A program made the translations under genes and the position numbers. From NCBI GenBank assembly GCA_016710015.1, contig JADJLR010000002.1:434001-498000 (forward strand): a DNA stretch of 64,000 nt, in the 5' to 3' direction. This document shows positions 53,488 through 63,600 of the stretch, piece by piece (positions within the stretch are counted from its first letter, which is position 1; the number at the start of each line of letters is the position of its first letter). This DNA comes from Flavobacteriales bacterium. Lineage in GTDB: Bacteria > Bacteroidota > Bacteroidia > Flavobacteriales_F > PHOS-HE28. The notes below the pieces were generated by a model. That model saw only the letters and a program-made list of their open reading frames with translations, was not told the DNA's origin and did no database searches.

Positions 53488-53533
53488 GAGGCATGTAGTA
53501 AGGGCGCGAGATCTCGCGCCCCCTACCTGCCTC
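53488..53533. repeat. 46-bp near-perfect inverted repeat before the polymerase gene
   Basis: The centre is a perfect 20-bp palindrome (GGGCGCGAGATCTCGCGCCC, 53502-53521). Outside it the arms continue with GTAG/CTAC and GAGGCA (53488-53493)/TGCCTC (53528-53533), with small unpaired bulges. It ends 10 bases before the ATG at 53544. It could be an operator, a leader hairpin or a dispersed palindromic (REP-like) element. Confidence 0.75.
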
Positions 53534-53543
53534 CTGACCACAG

Positions 53544-54761
53544 ATGGAACGCACGATCCTACATCTCGACCTTAATACCTTCTTCGTGAGCGTGGAACGC
53601 CTGCGCGAGCCAAAGCTGATCGGTAGGCCGGTGCTGATCGGTAGCGATAGCGACCGCGGCGTGGTGGCCAGTTGCAGCTACGAGGCGCGGGCCTTCGGGG
53701 TACGGAGCGCCATGCCGATGAAGATGGCCAAGCAACTGTGTCCGGAGGCGATCATCCTGCGCGGCGACAGCGGGGCGTACCTGCGCAAGAGCGATGAGGT
53801 GACGGAACTGATCCGCGAAACGGTGCCGATGTTCGAGAAGAGCAGTGTGGACGAGTTCTATGTGGACCTGAGCGGCACCGATAAGTTCCACGGTAGCCGG
53901 AAGCTGGCGGTGGAACTGCGGCAAAAGATCATCAAGGAAAGCGGACTGCCGAACTGCTTCGGGCTGAGCATCAACAAGACGGTGAGCAAGGTGGCCACCG
54001 GCGAGGCCAAGAACGGCGCGGGCGAATGGTATGTGGAGCGCGGTACCGAAAAGCCTTTCCTGGCCCCCATGCCCATCGAACGGATCCCAGGCGTGGGCGG
54101 TAAGACGGCACATCTGCTGCGCAGCATGGGTGTGGCCAAGATCCTGACCTTACAAGAACTGCAGATGGACCTTCTGCAACGTCTGCTCGGGCAGCACGGC
54201 CCGGTGTTGTGGCGCAAGGCGAACGGCATCGACGACAGCCCGGTGATCGCTTGGCACGAACGCAAGAGCATCAGCACGGAACGCACGTTCTCGCGCGATA
54301 CGATCGATGTGGTGAAACTGAAGGGACTGCTGACCGCCATGGCCGAGAGCCTCACCTTCCAACTGCGCAAGGGCAGCAAGCTCACCAGCTGTGTGGCCGT
54401 GAAGATCCGCTACGCCGATATGAACACGCACACCAAGCAACTGCGCATCGGCTACACGGCCTGCGACCACATCATACTACCGGCCATACACGAGCTGTTC
54501 CGCACGTTGTATGATCGTCGACAACGGATCCGCTTGGTGGGCGTGCGCTTCAGTCACCTGGTGGGTGGCGGCCACCAGATGGATGCCTTCACCGATACAC
54601 AAGAGGCCATGGACCTGTACCAAGCGATGGACAAGGTGCGCAAGCGTTTCGGTGATCGCGTGGTGATGCGCGCCAGCGGTATGGATGCGAAGAGCATCGG
54701 CCGCATGGACAACCCTTTCGATGGGCAGGCGCCGGTGTTGTTGGCGAACCGGAGAACCTAG
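53544..54761 (+). CDS. dinB: Y-family DNA polymerase (DinB / Pol IV-like)
   Basis: A 405-aa translesion polymerase. Asp9 (ILHLDLN) and Asp103-Glu104 (SSVDEFYVD) supply the metal-binding carboxylates; Phe14 is at the steric-gate position. The finger and palm motifs GVVASCSYEARAFGVRSAMP and GLSINKTVSKVATGEAKN are typical, followed by the helix-hairpin-helix segment MPIERIPGVGGKTAHLLRSM and a little-finger domain (SISTERTFSRDTIDVVKLKG). No obvious beta-clamp motif is seen at the end (PVLLANRRT). It copies damaged DNA with low fidelity. The gene is alone on its strand, with an inverted repeat directly upstream and an S24 repressor nearby, so damage induction is plausible. Confidence 0.94.
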   Translation: MERTILHLDLNTFFVSVERLREPKLIGRPVLIGSDSDRGVVASCSYEARAFGVRSAMPMKMAKQLCPEAIILRGDSGAYLRKSDEVTELIRETVPMFEKSSVDEFYVDLSGTDKFHGSRKLAVELRQKIIKESGLPNCFGLSINKTVSKVATGEAKNGAGEWYVERGTEKPFLAPMPIERIPGVGGKTAHLLRSMGVAKILTLQELQMDLLQRLLGQHGPVLWRKANGIDDSPVIAWHERKSISTERTFSRDTIDVVKLKGLLTAMAESLTFQLRKGSKLTSCVAVKIRYADMNTHTKQLRIGYTACDHIILPAIHELFRTLYDRRQRIRLVGVRFSHLVGGGHQMDAFTDTQEAMDLYQAMDKVRKRFGDRVVMRASGMDAKSIGRMDNPFDGQAPVLLANRRT

Positions 54762-54763
54762 GG

Positions 54764-54894
54764 AAGACTCAAGTCACAAGTAAGAGGAAGTCTCAAGGAA
54801 GACTCAAGTTTCAAGTCACAAGACTTGATACATCAAGGTCCGGGATGCCGACCAACTTGATCACTTCGCACTTGTGACTTGTGACTTGAGTCTT
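54764..54894. repeat. Heptamer-based region with 18-bp perfect inverted repeat after the polymerase gene
   Basis: AAGACTCAAGTCACAAGT (54764-54781) is the exact reverse complement of 54877-54894. The left part is built from 7-base words (GACTCAA, GTCACAA, GTTTCAA, GACTTGA) and the right part from their complements (cttgtga, cttgagt). It begins two bases after the polymerase stop and could fold into a long hairpin that ends transcription. Confidence 0.8.
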
Positions 54895-54899
54895 GTTCT

Positions 54900-55047
54900 G
54901 GGCGTGCCCCAATCCCACCGCGCAAACTCCCCCAACGCACGGGTCGGGCTATCCGCTGTACTCCTCGCAGGTGCAACGCATGCTCTTCCTTCGGGCGAGG
55001 CATGCATCGCCCCTACTGCGGGGTGCCGCTCCTATCCCTCACGCGGG
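54900..55047 (-). repeat. Structured intergenic repeat, copy B (downstream of the polymerase gene)
   Basis: On the minus strand it reads AGGGATAGGAGCGGCA (55039-55024), then a hairpin region with GCATGC at 55005-55000 and 54983-54978, then TACAGCGGATAGCCCG (54960-54945), and closes with GGGGCACGCCC at the far end (54910-54900). The terminal GCGTG and CACGC boxes can pair and close the element. The two 16-base boxes match copy A at 15 of 16 positions each. Similar strings are, from memory, common between genes of other Bacteroidota, but this could not be checked here. No transposase is encoded inside. Confidence 0.65.
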
Positions 55048-55081
55048 GTTCTGTACATTCACTTCACCTTATCATCCATCC

Positions 55082-55843
55082 ATGACCATGGGCCACACCA
55101 AGATCGCTTTGCTGATCAGCTTGGGCACCATCCTTTCTTTGTCCATGGCCGCACAGCAGAATGTGCCCGCGTTGCCAACGAAGGAACTCTTCGAACAGAA
55201 GGTGATGCACGATGGCGACAAGCCATATCTGTCGCTGGAGCCGGACAGCCTGCCCGGTGATGCCGCGCTGAACGCCCGCTGCACAGCGCTCTGGCCCTCG
55301 CTGATGTACCTATTCGAGAATTACGCCACCACCGCAACATACATCTGGAAGCTCGGAAAAATGCTGCCAGACACGGCCACCATCCACGCTCGGGTGGATT
55401 CATCGTTCACCGCCGACACGGCGTTCACCACACTGTACCAACGCGCTGTAGCACGTGAAAGGGTATCCCCGATTTCCATTGATAGTGCGCTCAACATCGC
55501 TTCGCACTTCTTCTACCTGCATAGCGAGAAGGGCGAGCCCGTGGTACACATCTGCGTTGGGATCAACAAAGTGAAGGAACTTTCTGCGGCGCTCGCACAC
55601 CCCTATCACGCGGCTTTCTGTTATCAGGTCATCTGGGAGATGGAGGACTACTCCGCGCTGCTCAATGCCGTGAAAGCACCCTACTCAAAAGAGTTCAAGA
55701 AGCGCAAACCTTCCGAGGCACGCATACTCGAAGTGGAGCCGTTGATCTATGCAGGCATGGCCGACCAGCCCGAACTACGCCGCGCCTTGATCGCCTGCTA
55801 TGAGCGGAACAAGGGACACCTGAACTTCGAACTGGTCTACTGA
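55082..55843 (+). CDS. Secreted protein of unknown function
   Basis: About 253 aa from the ATG at 55082, which gives a signal peptide (MGHTKIALLISLGTILSLSM, then AAQQ). The frame is open back to 54893, but that part runs through the structured repeat and is rejected. The mature protein is mostly helical-looking (ALWPSLMYLFENYATTATYI, AHPYHAAFCYQVIWEMEDYS, DQPELRRALIACYERNKGH), with few low-complexity parts. No known domain was recognised. It is alone between repeat elements and the convergent T9SS gene, so context gives no function. Confidence 0.7.
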   Translation: MTMGHTKIALLISLGTILSLSMAAQQNVPALPTKELFEQKVMHDGDKPYLSLEPDSLPGDAALNARCTALWPSLMYLFENYATTATYIWKLGKMLPDTATIHARVDSSFTADTAFTTLYQRAVARERVSPISIDSALNIASHFFYLHSEKGEPVVHICVGINKVKELSAALAHPYHAAFCYQVIWEMEDYSALLNAVKAPYSKEFKKRKPSEARILEVEPLIYAGMADQPELRRALIACYERNKGHLNFELVY

Positions 55844-55900
55844 ACAACGATCTCGGTGGACAAGCGCATTGACAGCGACTTCTTCGGAGAGGAGTACACC

Positions 55901-57505
55901 TCAGTCCAACACCACCCGAACCACCAACCCATCCTCCGACCGTAGCAAGTAAAGGCCGTTCTCTATGCTCGTCATGTCAACCGCATTCACCCCGGGCCGT
56001 AGCATCAACGACCGCACTCGTTGTCCCGAGCTGTTGATCAGTTCTGCGGGGATGTTCCTCGCACCAGCTACCTCCACGTTCAAGAGATCGATCACCGGGT
56101 TCGGCCAGGCGATCAGCCCGTCCGTTGAGGTCCTGTTCTGCACTGAGGTCGGGATACCGCCGACCCTACCAACCATAGCGGATTGGGTGAGGTTATCACC
56201 GACCGTGAACGGCGGGAACATGAACACTCCTTGCAGGTGGCCGGCAAGGTGAATGGCATCTACCTCCGCCAACGCAGTGATCGTTTGGGCCGTATTGAAG
56301 GGTCCCGTGGGGAAACTCGTCGCCTCCCATTGCGCAGTGCCGTCCGGCGCGAACGAGACGATCGTCATGGAACGTGCGCCGAGCGTGAGGCCATCGCTCA
56401 CCACACCATTGCCCCAATCCACCTGTCCACGCAGATTGCCGAAGAGATAAGGCTTGTCGCTGGCATCCACGGCCACGCATGGACCTTTGCTCCGTTGCAG
56501 GTCACCTACTATCGGCCCACCGGCCAGGTCGCTTTCCGCACCCCAAAGGAATTGCCCAGTGCTATCGAGCTTGGCGATGAATGTAGCATACACCCAATCC
56601 GGTCCGTTGAATTGGATGCCGCCCCAACTCGTGCCTTCGATGAACATGGCCCCGGCGATGTACGCGTGCCCATCGGTTGTGGCCACGACCGTGGGGTTGT
56701 TGAAAGTGACATCGTCCGCGAACTCCACAAAGCCCGCGCTACCATCCGGTCGGTAGCGCAGCACGAACATGGAATAGCCGGTGGTGCCCGTGTTCTGGTA
56801 GGCCGATCCACCAAAGGCGAAGCCACCATTCTCGCATGAGCCGCTCACATAGAGGCCCCCTTCTGGATCGAAGCTGAGGGTGCCGATCAGGCGAACCCCA
56901 TCGATGATGCGTTCTTCCACATCGCTACCGGTCGCATTCACACGGATCACCCTCGCGATACCCCATTCCGAGAAGGTATACCACAAGTTGCCGTCGGGGT
57001 CTATCGCCATAGAAGCAATGCCCGTCGCTGACCCGTGCAGCAAAGAGATGTTACGCGACCATTCGATAAAGCCGCTGGTGAGATCAACAGCGACGATGAA
57101 ATGGTTCTCATACAACGGTGTTTGTCCGGGGACACCGCCTAGGATCGATCCGTCGCAGAGTCCGAGATCGCCCATGAAACTACCGGCGAAATAGGCTTTG
57201 CCATCCGTACCCACCGTGGCCGCCGCAACGTGGACCGAATCGAAGACCATACAACCCCAATCTTGCGAACCTGTTGCCGGATCCAGACGTTCGATCATCG
57301 CCTGGCCAAAACCATTCTGGCCATAGAGAAAGGGTATCGTGGTCTGCCTCATCGCAACCAGATAGCCTGAAGCCGAAGCAAGCACTTGGTCAGGCAGCTC
57401 GGGGTTCAAGGAATAATCCACGGTCTCCGTGGTGAGCCAATCCACTTGTTGGGCATTGGCAGCGTGCAATGAGGCGAGGAAGAGAGCGATCGTAAGAATG
57501 CGCAT
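55901..57505 (-). CDS. T9SS type A sorting domain protein with propeller repeats
   Basis: A 534-aa secreted protein. Signal peptide at residues 1-18 (MRILTIALFLASLHAANA). The body contains repeats of the SBBP kind (TVGTDGKAYFAGSFMGDLGL, SMAIDPDGNLWYTFSEWG, LSFDPEGGLYVSGSCENGG, AVDASDKPYLFGNLRG), probably a beta-propeller. The C-terminal 75 residues are a type A sorting domain (LIAWPNPVIDLLNVEVAGA, LINSSGQRVRSLML, MTSIENGLYLLRSEDG). It lies 64 bases downstream of a similar gene on the same strand (57570-59603), possibly an operon of two related surface proteins. Biological role unknown. Confidence 0.85.
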   Translation of the reverse strand: MRILTIALFLASLHAANAQQVDWLTTETVDYSLNPELPDQVLASASGYLVAMRQTTIPFLYGQNGFGQAMIERLDPATGSQDWGCMVFDSVHVAAATVGTDGKAYFAGSFMGDLGLCDGSILGGVPGQTPLYENHFIVAVDLTSGFIEWSRNISLLHGSATGIASMAIDPDGNLWYTFSEWGIARVIRVNATGSDVEERIIDGVRLIGTLSFDPEGGLYVSGSCENGGFAFGGSAYQNTGTTGYSMFVLRYRPDGSAGFVEFADDVTFNNPTVVATTDGHAYIAGAMFIEGTSWGGIQFNGPDWVYATFIAKLDSTGQFLWGAESDLAGGPIVGDLQRSKGPCVAVDASDKPYLFGNLRGQVDWGNGVVSDGLTLGARSMTIVSFAPDGTAQWEATSFPTGPFNTAQTITALAEVDAIHLAGHLQGVFMFPPFTVGDNLTQSAMVGRVGGIPTSVQNRTSTDGLIAWPNPVIDLLNVEVAGARNIPAELINSSGQRVRSLMLRPGVNAVDMTSIENGLYLLRSEDGLVVRVVLD

Positions 57506-57569
57506 GATGGTGGGTTCGGCACTATAGACCCGGCGATGTGCGGATCCGTTGCCTAACTGCCTTGGTCGA

Positions 57570-59603
57570 TCACTGTTTCACCAAGCGGGTCATCGTCGTG
57601 TCCCCATCGTCAAAGTGCAATTCAAGCACCCATATACCTGGTGCAAACCCATCAACAGAGATCAACTGTGGGCCGATCAACTGGACAGCGCCTAGTCGCC
57701 CTGAAACATCCCAAGCCCTGGCGCTTGTTAGGCGGTTTTCTGAAACAATACGAACAGCATCTTGCGCCGGGTTCGGCATGATACGAAGGGACGATGCCTG
57801 TTGTGGATCGACCCCGACGTTCAACACCACCAACACCGTGTCCGTGCTCCACATACAGCCGTTCGGGTCGGTCAATTGTGCGTGGTAGTTGCCGGTCTGG
57901 GCAGCCACGTACGAGGCACTATCCGCACCTGCTATCATTTCATCATTGAAGAACCACTGCCATGAGGTTCCTGTAGTCCACAACGAATCGCCCTGCACTT
58001 GCACCGTGTAGCCGGGATCCGTCACTTCTTCCACATACACGGTGTCGACCCGGACCTGACCGTTCGCGTCGGTCACTTCAACGATGTAGAAACCGGGGCA
58101 GAGCTCATCTATGATCTGCGTGGTGGCACCAATGCTCCAAGCGTACGTGAATGGTCCGACCCCATTCGCAAAGGCGATCGCCTCTGCGATGCATGATCCC
58201 GGACAGATCTCAGCAGTGTACAGGCTCACATCGAACGTGGTATCAACAGCGGAGACCATCATGGCATCGCCGTTGCCCATGTCATCGATCGTGGTGCTGC
58301 CGTAGGTGACCGGTCCCCAGTAGTAGCCACCGAAGTAGAGTTTGTTCGGTGCAGCGGCCTGGCGATGGATACACAAGGGCACATCCCGGTTACCAGCACC
58401 CGCCTTGTTCGCCCACACCACGTCACCATCGCCATCCATCTTCAGTATCGCGATGTCCTCGCCCCCGGAACCTGTCAAGGGTGTTCCGAAGAAATCGACC
58501 GTATTGTGGAATTGGACGGCCACATACACATTGCCTTGTCCGTCGACATCGGCACCCCAACTTAGATCGCGTTCTGTAGAACCGGTGCTCTTTCCCCATT
58601 GATAACTCCCATCCGCATCGAACTTCAGGATCACGAAGTCATCATCGTTACTTACCCATACCAAGGTGTCATCCGGCAAGTACATGCTACCCCGCAATCG
58701 ACCGACCATGAACACATTCCCGAGCGTGTCGGCAGTGATGCCCATGCCTTCATGATCGCCGGACCCGTAACTGTGGCCCCATTGCACGTTCCCGTCCAGG
58801 TCGCAGGAGAGTATGTAGGCGGTACCACCCACGTTCACAGGGACCAAGGGATAACCATCGAAGGTCCCTGTCGCGAAACTGAATTGCCCGGTGATGAACA
58901 AGCGATCATTCGCAACGGAAATACCCCGTGCTGATTTGTCCTGCCCCGTTCCGGAGCTGGTCTTGGCCCATTGCACGGTCCCTGTGCTATCGTAGCGGGC
59001 CACTACGATCTGCCGGTAGTTGCCGGGATTCGGGATCAGGATGTCATCGAATCGGATCGTGGTTCCACCGCTGATACCAGCGATGAACAAGGCACCATCC
59101 GAGGAAACCGCGATGCCACGCGCCTCATCGCTGGAGCCACTGCTGCCTGCTCTTCGCGCCCACTGGCATTCACCTTCCGTGTTGTAGCGCGCCACGAAGA
59201 TGTCGTCACTTCCCAGCGAAGCCAAGGTCACTCCGTTGTTGAAGGTCGCATTCCCGTTGTAGCTGCCCGTGATATAGATCCGGTCCTCCGCATCGATGGC
59301 GATATCGTACGCATAGGCATCATTGAACCCTACGTTGATCCCTTGCACCCAAAGACAATTCCCAGCAGGATCGTACTTGGATATGAACCCCGCAATGCTG
59401 CTTGGTGCAGTGACCGTACCACAGTCGAATACCACCGTGCCACTTACACTTCCCGCCCAATACACGTTGCCTTCACTATCCGTGGCAATGCCGTAGCATT
59501 GATCGGTATTACCACCACCACCTGCATCAACAGCCCAATTCCATTGTTGGGCCTGAATTGAGCTGATCGAAAGCAGGAGAAGACCAAGAAGAGGAATACG
59601 CAT
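57570..59603 (-). CDS. T9SS type A sorting domain protein with SBBP repeats
   Basis: A 677-aa secreted protein. Signal peptide about 1-19 (MRIPLLGLLLLSISSIQAQ). Residues about 20-460 carry SBBP repeats spaced at about 50 aa (GIATDSEGNVYWAGSVSGTV, DIAIDAEDRIYITGSYNGNA, GIAVSSDGALFIAGISGGTT, VDGQGNVYVAVQFHN). An Ig-like or PKD-like region with CPGSCIAEAIAFANGVGPFT and YTVQVQGDSLWTTGTSWQWF follows. The tail is a type A sorting domain (LRIMPNPAQDAVRIVSEN, WDVSGRLGAVQL, FAPGIWVLELHFDDGD). It is divergent from the ABC ATPase gene at 59759. Probable surface protein with unknown target. Confidence 0.87.
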   Translation of the reverse strand: MRIPLLGLLLLSISSIQAQQWNWAVDAGGGGNTDQCYGIATDSEGNVYWAGSVSGTVVFDCGTVTAPSSIAGFISKYDPAGNCLWVQGINVGFNDAYAYDIAIDAEDRIYITGSYNGNATFNNGVTLASLGSDDIFVARYNTEGECQWARRAGSSGSSDEARGIAVSSDGALFIAGISGGTTIRFDDILIPNPGNYRQIVVARYDSTGTVQWAKTSSGTGQDKSARGISVANDRLFITGQFSFATGTFDGYPLVPVNVGGTAYILSCDLDGNVQWGHSYGSGDHEGMGITADTLGNVFMVGRLRGSMYLPDDTLVWVSNDDDFVILKFDADGSYQWGKSTGSTERDLSWGADVDGQGNVYVAVQFHNTVDFFGTPLTGSGGEDIAILKMDGDGDVVWANKAGAGNRDVPLCIHRQAAAPNKLYFGGYYWGPVTYGSTTIDDMGNGDAMMVSAVDTTFDVSLYTAEICPGSCIAEAIAFANGVGPFTYAWSIGATTQIIDELCPGFYIVEVTDANGQVRVDTVYVEEVTDPGYTVQVQGDSLWTTGTSWQWFFNDEMIAGADSASYVAAQTGNYHAQLTDPNGCMWSTDTVLVVLNVGVDPQQASSLRIMPNPAQDAVRIVSENRLTSARAWDVSGRLGAVQLIGPQLISVDGFAPGIWVLELHFDDGDTTMTRLVKQ

Positions 59604-59758
59604 GGCACAAAGATCGGGTTGGGTCGGGAAACGGTTGTAACAAGACCCCGGGTTTGACCGTCACACCATCGACCCCGGTCTTCCACCGTTCATGTATTCT
59701 TCCCGTCGGTGAATACGCTTTCGCGCATCTTCGTTGCTTCCAACCCATCCCAGTCGAC

Positions 59759-60652
59759 ATGGAACTCATCATCTCCGGACTTAGCAAGACCTACGGCAAC
59801 GGCGTGAAAGCGCTGGACACTGTCAGCCTCACCATTCCCACTGGTATGTTCGGGTTATTAGGACCGAATGGAGCCGGGAAAAGCACGCTGATGCGGATCC
59901 TTGCCACGCTTCAGGAAGCGGATGCAGGTTCTGCCATGCTCGGAGAATTGGACGTACTCAAGGATAAAGAAGCCGTGCGCAAAGTGCTGGGCTACTTGCC
60001 TCAGGAATTCGGGGTGTATCCTCGGATAAGCGCCTACCAGATGTTGGACCACATCACCTTGCTGAAGGGCGTGACGAAAGGTGGCGAGCGCAAGGAATTG
60101 GTGGATGCCCTGTTGCAGAAGGTGAACCTCTGGGAGCACCGCAAGCGCCGGATCGCCGGTTTCAGCGGTGGTATGAAGCAGCGCTTCGGCATCGCGCAAT
60201 CGTTGATCGGTGAACCGAAGCTGATCATCGTGGATGAACCGACCGCCGGCCTTGATCCCGGTGAGCGCAACCGCTTCTACAACCTGCTCACGGAGATCGG
60301 CGAGAACGTGGTAGTGATCCTTAGCACGCACATTGTACAGGATGTGCAGGAGTTGTGCAGCAAGATGGCGATCATCAACAAGGGAAAATTGCTCTTTGCT
60401 GGTGCTCCGAGCGATGCCTTGAACAGCATCAACGATAAAGTGTGGGAACGCACCATCGAGAAAGCGGAATTGGAGAAGTACAGTAGCACGCACCAAGTGA
60501 TCAGCAATAAACTCGTAGCGGGCAGACCCGTGATCCATGTGTTGAGTGACCAGTCACCTGCGGATGGTTTCGCTCGCACCGCTCCCACCTTGGAGGATGT
60601 GTTCTTCACGCACATTTCGTCGGACACCGTTGCAACTCCAGCTCACCCATGA
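59759..60652 (+). CDS. ABC transporter ATP-binding protein (ABC-2 type)
   Basis: About 297 aa from the ATG at 59759 (MELIISGLSKTYGNGVKAL); the frame is open from 59654, but that start adds a non-conserved leader. Walker A GLLGPNGAGKSTLMRIL, Q-loop LGYLPQEFGVYPRISA, signature FSGGMKQRFGIAQSLIG, Walker B LIIVDEPTAGLDP and H-loop ILSTHIVQDVQ are all present, followed by the usual C-terminal tail of the DrrA/CcmA-like group. Its stop overlaps the ATG of the fused permease/M1 peptidase gene, so the two form one transporter unit. The substrate is not known. Confidence 0.94.
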   Translation: MELIISGLSKTYGNGVKALDTVSLTIPTGMFGLLGPNGAGKSTLMRILATLQEADAGSAMLGELDVLKDKEAVRKVLGYLPQEFGVYPRISAYQMLDHITLLKGVTKGGERKELVDALLQKVNLWEHRKRRIAGFSGGMKQRFGIAQSLIGEPKLIIVDEPTAGLDPGERNRFYNLLTEIGENVVVILSTHIVQDVQELCSKMAIINKGKLLFAGAPSDALNSINDKVWERTIEKAELEKYSSTHQVISNKLVAGRPVIHVLSDQSPADGFARTAPTLEDVFFTHISSDTVATPAHP

Positions 60653-63600
60653 TCGCACGGCTCTTCCTCTTCGAAGTGCGCTATTGGCTGCGCCAGCCGA
60701 TGGTATACATCTTCTTCTTGTTGCTTGGCCTGATGTGCGGTGCCGCAGTGGCGGTGGACAACATCCAGATCGGCGGCAGCATTGGCAGCGTGTACCGCAA
60801 TGCGCCGGAGGTGATCTACAACTTCTGTGGCATCATGTCCTTCCTCGGATTGTTGATGGTCACGGCCTTCGTCAATGGCACGGCCGTGCGCGATTTTGCC
60901 AACGACACCCAGCAGATCGTTTTCAGCACACCGATCAAAAAGCATCACTATCTCATCGGGAAGTTCCTCGGCAGCACTTTCATCGCCTTGATCCCGATGC
61001 TCGGTATCAATATCGGCATCATCGCTGGCAGTTGGTGGCCCACGATCGATCCTGTGCGATTGGGTCCAACGCTCTTGTCAGCGCACGTTTCCGCTTTCAC
61101 CATGATCACCCTACCGAACGTGTTGTTCACTTCCGCCGTGATCTTCGCAGTTGCGATCCTGATGCGCAGCTCCATCGCATCGTTCATCAGCGGGATCGTC
61201 CTGCTTGTCGGTTACCTGATCTCGCAAAGCTTGATGTCCGGTTTGGAGAACGAGATCACCGGAGCCATGTTGGATCCATTCGGATCGAATGCACTGGACC
61301 AAGTGACCAAGTACTGGACCGTTAGCGAGAAGAACTCCTTGATGCTCCCCACTTCTGGTGTATTGCTATGGAACCGTCTGCTGTGGATCGCCGTGTCCAT
61401 CGGCATCTTCATGTTCGGGTATCTCCGTTTCAGTTTCCACGATCGGAAGCAGAAAGCCAAGGTGATCGTGGAAGAACGCGTTCAAACTGCTCAACCCACT
61501 GTCGCACTGCCCGTGGTGGCCCGGACATACACCGCTGGCGATCGTTGGAATCAACTGCGTGACCAGATCGGCATGGACCTGAAGCGCATCGTGACAGGTG
61601 GCGTTTTCATCATTACCATGCTGTTGGGCCTTGCGCAGATGATCACCTCGTTGTCCTTCGTGACAAGCATGTACGACAACGTGACCTACCCGGTCACTTA
61701 CAACGTAGCCGACATGCTTTCCGGTTCCCTGTTCATCTTCATCATCATCATCGTTACGTACTATGCGGGTGATCTGATCTGGAAGGACCGCGAGGCCCGC
61801 ATGAACGACATCAAGGATGCGTTGCCTACGCCGAGTTGGCTACCGCTTGTCGGCAATTTCGCGACGATGTTGGTACTGCTTCTGGTCGTATTGTTCATCG
61901 CCACTTTGGCAGGCATCATCACACAGGCGCTCAACGGCTACACGCACTTCGAGCTGGATGTGTATCTGCTCTACTTCATTGTTCCCGCCATGCTCGGCTT
62001 CGGTTTCTTCACCATGCTGGCGCTGTTCGTCCACACCCTTTCACCGAACAAGTACTTGGGCTACTTCGCGTTCATTCTGGTGATCGTACTCAACCTCTTC
62101 CTCTGGAGCGGTATCGATGTGGAAAGCAACTTGGTGAAACTCAACGGCTCGCCGGGCATTCGTTTCTCCGATATGGCACGCTTCGGTCCGTTCGTGAAGG
62201 GGTGGATCTTCTTCAGGGTGTACTGGTGGGTATTCGGTGCCATGCTCTTGTTCACCGCATTCCTATTCGCTGTGCGCGGCAGGGAGAGTGGGGCGGGTTG
62301 GCGCTTGCGCATGGCCGGTACCAAGTTGAAGCAGAATTGGGCGATCGCGCTTCCCATGTTGGCCGGTTGGTTGTTGCTCGGTGCTTGGGGTTACTACAAC
62401 ACCAAAGTGCTGAACACCTACAAGACGGGTGACGAGCAAGAAGAACTCCAAGTGCGCTACGAGAAGGACTACAAACGGTTCGAGGGCATTCCACAGCCGC
62501 ATTACACTGATCTCGAATTCACCATCGACCTGCAACCGGAGATCCGGATCCTGGATTTTGAAGTGAAGGTCACCACGCGCAATGTGGATGATGTTCCGAT
62601 CGATAGCCTTCACCTGAACCTGCCGGACAAGCACGTGATGTTGGAGATACCGGGTGCGGAATTGGTGAAGGATGATGTGGATCTCGACTACCGGATCTAC
62701 AAGCTGGATCCACCGCTCGCACCCGGTGCGGAACTGAAGTTCACCGTGAAAGGCACGTACAAAGCGGAAGGCTTCGAGAACTCTGTATCCTTTGTGCAAC
62801 TGGTGAACAACGGAACCTTCTTCAACAACATGAACCTGATCCCGGTGATCGGATACTCGGACGGGCAGGAGTTGAGCGACCGCAACGACCGCCGTAAATA
62901 CGAGCTTCCGACCAAGGAGCCCATGCAGCCCTTGACCGACGATCCAACCAAACGCATGCACACCTACTTGATGCACAACAGCGACTGGGTGAATGTGCGC
63001 ACCACGATCAGCACAGCACCGGACCAGATCGCCGTGGCTCCCGGCTCGTTGAAGAAGGAATGGCAGGAGAATGGCAGGAATTATTTCCGGTATGAGCTCG
63101 ATCACAAGAGCATGAACTTCTACTCCTTCCTGAGTGCACGCTATGAAGTGGCACGCGAGAAATGGATTCCGCCGCATCCTTCGAGTGACTCAGGGGGCGG
63201 GAGTATCGATGTGGAAGTGTACTACCACAAAGAACACGAGGTGAACGTGCCGCGCATGCTCAACAGCATGAAGAAGGCCTTGACCTACTACACGGAGAAT
63301 TTCGGTCCATACCGCCACAAGCAAGTGCGCATCTTGGAATTCCCGCGTTACTTCAGTTTCGCGCAAGCCTTCCCCGGCACCATGCCGTACAGCGAGAGCA
63401 TCGGCTTTATCACGGATCTTTCCGCAGAGGAGGACATCGACATGGTGTTCTATGTGGTGGCGCACGAGATGGGCCACCAATACTGGGCGCACCAAGTGAT
63501 CGGTGCCGATATGCAAGGGGCCACGTTGTTGAGCGAGAGCATGTCGCAGTACAGTTCTCTGATGGTGATGGAGAAGGAGTATGGACGCGATAAGATGCGC

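Noticed and set aside
54893..55081. Upstream extension of the secreted unknown protein
   Set aside because: The extra 63 residues are encoded by the structured repeat copy B and would bury the signal peptide.
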